A stretch of 64,000 nt of DNA from GCA-003244245 sp035606945. Its GTDB lineage: Bacteria; Actinomycetota; Actinomycetes; Mycobacteriales; Pseudonocardiaceae. Of the stretch, positions 60,273-64,000 are shown piece by piece. A model generated the notes under the pieces. The model was not told where the DNA came from, ran no database searches, and saw nothing but the letters and a program-made list of their open reading frames with translations. Numbering within the stretch: the stretch's first letter is position 1; each line of letters starts with the position of its first letter. The stretch is taken from the NCBI GenBank assembly GCA_035606945.1, contig DATNDR010000079.1:1-64000 (forward strand). The letters run 5' to 3'. A program made the position numbers and the translations under genes.

Positions 60273-60590
60273 GTGGGTCGTCACGCGGCCACCCAAGATC
60301 CGGTGCATGTGCTGTATCTCGGCAGTTCGGCTGACCTTGGAGCACTGCGTCGGATGATGGAGGCGCATGGTGCGGTGACTCGCAGCCGGCTCACGCCTGC
60401 GGTCACCGTCGTGGTTGCCGACTCCTCGGTGCCCGCAGATCATCCGACCGTGCGCGCTGCGGGCATGCTGGGCATTCCGGTGATGGAACCTGCCGAGGCG
60501 AAGGTCCAATACGCCAGCTGGCGTACCCGTACGGACTCGAGCCGGCCGACCGCGGGTGCCCGCCGAACCTGGCCGTTCCGTCGACTCTGA
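60273..60590 (+). CDS. BRCT-like small protein
   Basis: 105 aa, GTG start behind GGGGAGACTGGAGACGC. A BRCT-like pattern: VHVLYLGSSADLGALRRMME, HGAVTRSRLTPAVTVVVADS, and VRAAGMLGIPVMEPAEAKVQ (the conserved LGIPVM turn). The basic tail is Arg/Pro-rich. It might bind DNA ends or phosphopeptides. A small IR, GAGTA-CCA-TACTC, is at 60172-60184 upstream. Confidence 0.6.
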   Translation: MGRHAATQDPVHVLYLGSSADLGALRRMMEAHGAVTRSRLTPAVTVVVADSSVPADHPTVRAAGMLGIPVMEPAEAKVQYASWRTRTDSSRPTAGARRTWPFRRL

Positions 60591-60650
60591 GCGGACCCAC
60601 GGCGCACCCTGAGCTAGCCGCCCGAATTAACTAACCAGCCACCCAATTAA
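60591..60650. repeat. Short direct repeats at the end of the clamp gene
   Basis: Two imperfect copies of an (A/C)CCAATTAACTA(A/G)CCA-like unit occur at about 60621-60660, the second including the TAG of the clamp gene. They indicate a local tandem duplication of about 20 bp. Confidence 0.5.
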
Positions 60651-61805
60651 CTAGCCACGGAGCCGCATCGACATGACCAGGTACCGGTAGGAGCCATCCC
60701 TGGTGTCGTTCGGGGTGCCATCTGGGGCAGCGGCGTCCAGGCCGGTGACCGGGGTGATGACGGTGGGTTTGCTCGATTCGGTGAACGACAGCCGCGCGCG
60801 CGGCGTGGTGACCGCGCTGAGCCCGTCGAGCAGGTAGCCCGCGTTGAACCCGATGGTCAGCGGTTCGCCGGTGAGGCCCACTTCCAGCTCTTCCTCGGCG
60901 CTGGATTCGTCCTCCGCCTCCGCGGACAGCTGCACCATGCCGTCGCCGAAGGCCAGCCGGACCGGCGCGAACCGCTGCGCCACCAGCGACACTCGCTTCA
61001 GTGCCGCGACGAACTCGGCCACGTCCACCTCGACGGTGGTGGTGACCTCGGCGGGCCACAGCGACGCGAACTTGACGAACTCGCCGTCCAGCAACCGGGT
61101 CAGCGTCTGCCGGCCGTTTGCCGAGAAACCGAGGAAGCCCCCGTTATCAGCGGTGCCCATGGACAGCACCACCTCGCTGGCCGAGCCGAGTGACTTCGCG
61201 ACCTCAGCCAACGTCTTGGCGGGAATGATGAGCGGGGCGGCGGGCACCGTGCCGCTCGGCGTCCACGGAATGTGGCGCTCGGCCAGCCGGTACCGGTCGG
61301 TCGCGGCCAAACTGAGCGTGTCGGGGCCGATCTCCATCCGGACGCCGGTGAGCATGGGCAGTGTCTCGTCGCGGCTGGCCGCCGCGGTGACCTGCCCGAC
61401 GGCGGTGGCGAAGACGTCGCCGCGGACTTTTCCTGAGGTGGCCGGGAGCTCGGGCACCACCGGGTAGTCCTCGATGTGCAGCAGCGGCAGGTTGAACCGC
61501 GCCGACCCGCATCGCACGGCCAGCCGGTTGCCCTCCACGGTGACCCGGACGTCCTTGGGCGGCAGCGCGCGGGCGATCTCGGCGAGCAGCCGGCCGGACA
61601 CCAGGACCCGTCCCGCGGCCTTGTCGGTGACGGGTACCTCGATCCGGTTGAGCACCTCGAAGTCGAAGCCTGAGACGATCATCGCGCCGTCGATCACCTC
61701 GAGCACGACGCCCGCGGTCACCGGGACGACCGGACGGGTCGGCAGTCCCTTCGCCGTCCACGCGATGGCCTCGGCGAACGCGTCGCGCTCTAGCTCGAAC
61801 TCCAC
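60651..61805 (-). CDS. dnaN: DNA polymerase III beta sliding clamp
   Basis: 384 aa, GTG start behind a GGGGAC site. Three clamp domains are visible: N-terminal LERDAFAEAIAWTAKGLPTR, the middle VTAAASRDETLPMLTGVRME, SLAATDRYRLAERHI, and a third domain ending YLVMSMRLRG. It encircles DNA and tethers replicative polymerase. It is not next to dnaA or recF in this window, so it may be a second clamp. Confidence 0.93.
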   Translation of the reverse strand: MEFELERDAFAEAIAWTAKGLPTRPVVPVTAGVVLEVIDGAMIVSGFDFEVLNRIEVPVTDKAAGRVLVSGRLLAEIARALPPKDVRVTVEGNRLAVRCGSARFNLPLLHIEDYPVVPELPATSGKVRGDVFATAVGQVTAAASRDETLPMLTGVRMEIGPDTLSLAATDRYRLAERHIPWTPSGTVPAAPLIIPAKTLAEVAKSLGSASEVVLSMGTADNGGFLGFSANGRQTLTRLLDGEFVKFASLWPAEVTTTVEVDVAEFVAALKRVSLVAQRFAPVRLAFGDGMVQLSAEAEDESSAEEELEVGLTGEPLTIGFNAGYLLDGLSAVTTPRARLSFTESSKPTVITPVTGLDAAAPDGTPNDTRDGSYRYLVMSMRLRG

Positions 61806-62011
61806 GTTGACCCACCGTCCCCTGCGAGTACTGACGTTACGCCGGGTGCGTCAGCGTACCGGTGCGGTGGTCAGTGGTTGTCAACGGTTGTCAGGGGATG
61901 GGCCCATCCCGCACACTGTGGCTGTCGGTGAACTAGCCGTAGGACCCGGTTCCACACGACGTCAGCCGGACCTCACGGTCACGGGGCATGCGCGCGATGC
62001 CTTGTGCGCCG
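61806..62011. other. Intergenic region upstream of the clamp gene
   Basis: About 200 bases with no gene. It holds the clamp promoter and short direct repeats of GGTTGTCA near 61870-61892. Confidence 0.4.
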
Positions 62012-62105
62012 ATTGCGCAAGCGGCACTCCCCCTGGCCGCTGGCGTACGGGCCGCCGACCGGGTTCCACCCCGCCCCCCTGATACCCGGTCGGCGGCCCC
62101 TCCCC
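62012..62105 (+). ncRNA. Candidate 6C-type small RNA (two C-loop hairpins)
   Basis: Two adjacent hairpins with C-rich apical loops. Hairpin 1: AGCGGC (62020-62025) / GCCGCT (62036-62041) with loop ACTCCCCCTG. Hairpin 2: a perfect 16-bp stem (62049-62064 / 62084-62099) with a 19-nt loop containing CCCCGCCCCCC. The actinobacterial 6C RNA is defined by two such stems with six or more Cs in the loops. Hairpin 1 has only five, so it is a near match. A terminator-like CCCCTCCCCC follows. Confidence 0.4.
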
Positions 62106-62202
62106 CATTAATTGCCCTGAAACGGGCCGGTGACGGGCTGCCACCACGAACGATACGACTCCGCGGCAACCGAGTGAACTACGTGTCAGGCAATCCTGAC
62201 CC

Positions 62203-62239
62203 CCCGGGTTGAGGGCTCTTCAAGTACCGCCAACCCGGG
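62203..62239. terminator. Hairpin downstream of the AIM24 gene
   Basis: CCCGGGTTG (62203-62211) and CAACCCGGG (62231-62239), a perfect 9-bp stem with a 19-nt loop, about 65 bp beyond the AIM24 stop on the minus strand. Possibly a terminator. Confidence 0.45.
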
Positions 62240-62304
62240 TGTGGATTACCTCAAACGGCTACCAGCCCCGTGACGTGTGAGGGGATTGGCTAGCGAGGAG
62301 GTCG

Positions 62305-62994
62305 TCAGCGCTGCACTCGGGCGGCGACGACGTGCACCATCCACTCCAGGAACGCCTCCGGATTGCGGGACTGCAACAGCACGCGCCCGGGCCCGGCGAA
62401 GTCGAATACCCAGCCCTCGCCGCTTTTCGCCGACTGGATGCTGCGGCCTTCGACCGCGCGGCGCAGCTGGAACTGGATGCTGAGGTCGTAGGCGACGACG
62501 TGGCCGGTGTCGATCGTGACGACCTCCTCGGGCTGCAGGTCGATGACGTCCACGGCGCCGTAGATGCTGACCAGCGCCTCGCCGTCACCGGACGCCCGCA
62601 AGCCGAAGCCACCTTCACCGCCGAACAGGTTGGTCATGCCGCCCCACTGGGTGTCGATCTCGACACCGGAGGAATTGGCGATCCAGCTACCGCGGCGCAA
62701 AAAGAACGGCCGCTCCGGTGTGATGGTGATGGGCACGATGTCGCCGGGCAGCAGGCCGGCAACGTCGACCCAGCCGCCGTGCTCCGGTGCGGTGTAGGTG
62801 GTGACGAAGAACGATCCGCCGCCGAGCAGGCTGCGGGACAAGCCCTTCAGAATGCCGCCCTGCGCCTTGGACTCAAGTTGCACACCGGCGCTGTGCGCAA
62901 TCATGGCGCCGCCCTCCACCCGCAACGGCTCGCCCGGCGCGAGATAGCAGCGGGCTACGGTAAACGACGGATTGTGTCTTAAGTCAACCTTCAT
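62305..62994 (-). CDS. AIM24-family protein (TIGR00266)
   Basis: 229 aa from ATG at 62994. The family motifs GGAMIAHSAGVQLESKAQGG, LLGGGSFFVTTYTA and FFLRRGSWIANSSGVEID are present, ending FLEWMVHVV. A beta-helix-like trimeric fold. The bacterial role is unknown; the yeast homologue is mitochondrial. No membrane segment. Confidence 0.9.
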   Translation of the reverse strand: MKVDLRHNPSFTVARCYLAPGEPLRVEGGAMIAHSAGVQLESKAQGGILKGLSRSLLGGGSFFVTTYTAPEHGGWVDVAGLLPGDIVPITITPERPFFLRRGSWIANSSGVEIDTQWGGMTNLFGGEGGFGLRASGDGEALVSIYGAVDVIDLQPEEVVTIDTGHVVAYDLSIQFQLRRAVEGRSIQSAKSGEGWVFDFAGPGRVLLQSRNPEAFLEWMVHVVAARVQR

Positions 62995-63109
62995 GGCCGC
63001 CGACCCTAGCGAGTGGCCGCTCCTGCACACCGGACGCCAGCGGGATATCCGCCGCACCGGGCCAGCAGCGCCGCCGCACCGGAGCCGCAGTGCCGTAGGT
63101 TGGTGGCGG

Positions 63110-63811
63110 TTAGCGGCGGCTGCGGTGGGGGTTGGCGGTACTTGAAGAGCCACCAACTGCGTCGACGAGACCGTGCTCGATGGCGTAGCGGGCCAGCTCG
63201 ACGCGGTTGTGCAGCTGGAGCTTGCGCAACGCGGACTGTACGTGGTTCTGCACGGTCCGGTGGCTGATCACCAGCGCGTCGGCGATCTGGCGGGCGGTGC
63301 ACCCGGTGGCCACCTGGCGTAGCACCTCGGTCTCGCGCTCGGTCAGTGTCGGCGCCTCGGGTCGCGGTTCCCGAGCCATCCGGCGGTACTCGCCGAGCAC
63401 CAGGCCGGCCAGGCCGGGGGTGAACACCGCGTCACCCTCGGCGGTCCGGCGCACCGCATCGACCAACTCCTCCACCGACGCCGATTTGACCAGGTAACCC
63501 GACGCGCCGGCCTGTACCGCCGCCAGCACGTCGGCATGTGCACCGGAGGCGGATAGCACGAGCACCCGGATATTCGGCCAGCTGTCGATGATGCGGCGGG
63601 TGGTTTCGGCGCCGGACGAGCTGGACGGCTCCTCCGAGCCCAGGTTGAGGTCCATCAGCACGACATCCGGGCGCGCAGCGGCGACGATGCGCAGCGCCGC
63701 GGCGCCGTCAGCCGCGGTGGCCACCAGCTCGAAGCCCCGCTCGCCGAGGTCGCGGGCCACGCCGGCGCGCCAGATCGGGTGGTCGTCGACCACCATCACC
63801 CGGATCGTCAT
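63110..63811 (-). CDS. NarL/FixJ-type response regulator
   Basis: 233 aa from ATG at 63811. The receiver domain has VVDDHPIWRAGVA (acidic pocket), VVLMDLNLGSEE with the phospho-acceptor Asp, and a conserved LVKSAS near residue 112 (Lys). The C-terminal LuxR helix-turn-helix is LTERETEVLRQVATGCTARQ and IADALVISHRTVQNHVQSAL. The start overlaps the upstream kinase stop (ATGA), so the pair is translationally coupled. Confidence 0.93.
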   Translation of the reverse strand: MTIRVMVVDDHPIWRAGVARDLGERGFELVATAADGAAALRIVAAARPDVVLMDLNLGSEEPSSSSGAETTRRIIDSWPNIRVLVLSASGAHADVLAAVQAGASGYLVKSASVEELVDAVRRTAEGDAVFTPGLAGLVLGEYRRMAREPRPEAPTLTERETEVLRQVATGCTARQIADALVISHRTVQNHVQSALRKLQLHNRVELARYAIEHGLVDAVGGSSSTANPHRSRR

Positions 63812-64000
63812 CGCAGCGCGCTGTGCCCCAGGCGGGCCAGCCGCACCTCCCACTCGGTGCCGCGTCCCGGGCCGGTGCCCAGCGTGAGGGTGCCGCCCAG
63901 GTCGGCCACCCGGCCCCGGATCGACCGGGACACGCCCATCCTGCCGCCACTTTCGGCTTCGACGAGCTGGCCGCTGTCGACGCCGGGGCCGTTGTCCCGG
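63808..64000 (-). CDS. Sensor histidine kinase, C-terminal end (cut by window edge)
   Basis: The last 63 codons of a HATPase_c domain: RDNGPGVDSG (G1 box), RMGVSRSIRGRVADLGGTL (G2 region) and GTGPGRGTEWEVRL, stop TGA overlapping the response-regulator ATG. The remainder lies beyond the window. It is the cognate kinase of the NarL-type regulator. Confidence 0.9.
   Translation of the reverse strand, partial: RDNGPGVDSGQLVEAESGGRMGVSRSIRGRVADLGGTLTLGTGPGRGTEWEVRLARLGHSALR

Overview
The window is high-GC actinobacterial DNA, most likely from the Pseudonocardiales/Mycobacteriales lineage. This is an inference. It rests on an LpqE-type lipoprotein, GTP-dependent PEP carboxykinase close to trmB and a NYN-domain gene (an order I recall from mycobacterial genomes), SigF/SigB-type sigma factors with STAS proteins, a DUF6457 gene and a class III cyclase-ATPase regulator. 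No rRNA, tRNA or CRISPR array was found.

Layout. Positions 1-16000 are an accessory, eroded region: an intact IS5-type transposase, remnants of a dynamin-like GTPase, a STAS protein, an integrase-type transposase, a WhiB protein and a DMGDH/GcvT-like enzyme, a principal-type sigma factor with a frameshift and an apparent region-1.2 deletion, and a diverged inverted duplication (4021-4411 / 14437-14870) carrying a small membrane-protein gene. Intact genes in between include the lipoproteins, BrkB/YihY, DoxX, SelO, an iron-permease-like protein, a GH15 protein, a STAS protein and MarR. Positions 16600-24000 carry a SigF/SigB-type sigma factor, a broken NiCoT metal transporter, a GDT1-type exporter divergent from an ArsR repressor, an isochorismatase, and a two-repeat protein behind a DtxR/IdeR-like iron box. 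A convergent pair of paralogous ~50-aa membrane proteins follows. Positions 23975-26146 hold a LuxR/ATPase regulator broken by two frameshifts.

Positions 26448-33100 look like an extracellular polysaccharide locus: NodB deacetylase, processive GT2 synthase, small membrane protein, GT39-like membrane protein, then opposite-strand GH16 lipoprotein and a Tat-exported animal-type haem peroxidase. Positions 33467-36320 contain a PAS-GGDEF-EAL protein with degenerate catalytic motifs and IS3/ArsR debris. Positions 36318-42600 carry a methyltransferase, a 1192-aa adenylate/guanylate cyclase-ATPase-TPR regulator divergent from a Crp/Fnr regulator (a plausible cyclic-nucleotide pair) and a MarR protein.

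Positions 42600-64000 are mostly housekeeping: S9 peptidase, ACT-GNAT acetyltransferase, FMN reductase, SelD, phosphoribosyltransferase, SSS symporter with its DUF3311 partner, PckG, TldE/TldD, DUF6457, TrmB, NYN protein, amidohydrolase, BRCT-like protein, a DnaN clamp, AIM24 and a NarL-type two-component system cut by the window edge.

A recurring signal is a SigF-like promoter, GTTT-type box, 15-17 nt, GGGTA(A/T), in front of both duplicated membrane genes, the truncated STAS copy, one of the paired micro-proteins and the sigma gene itself. It suggests a local general-stress regulon. Several ORFs too short for routine calling (48, 51, 57 and 59 aa) are supported by paralogy or family membership.
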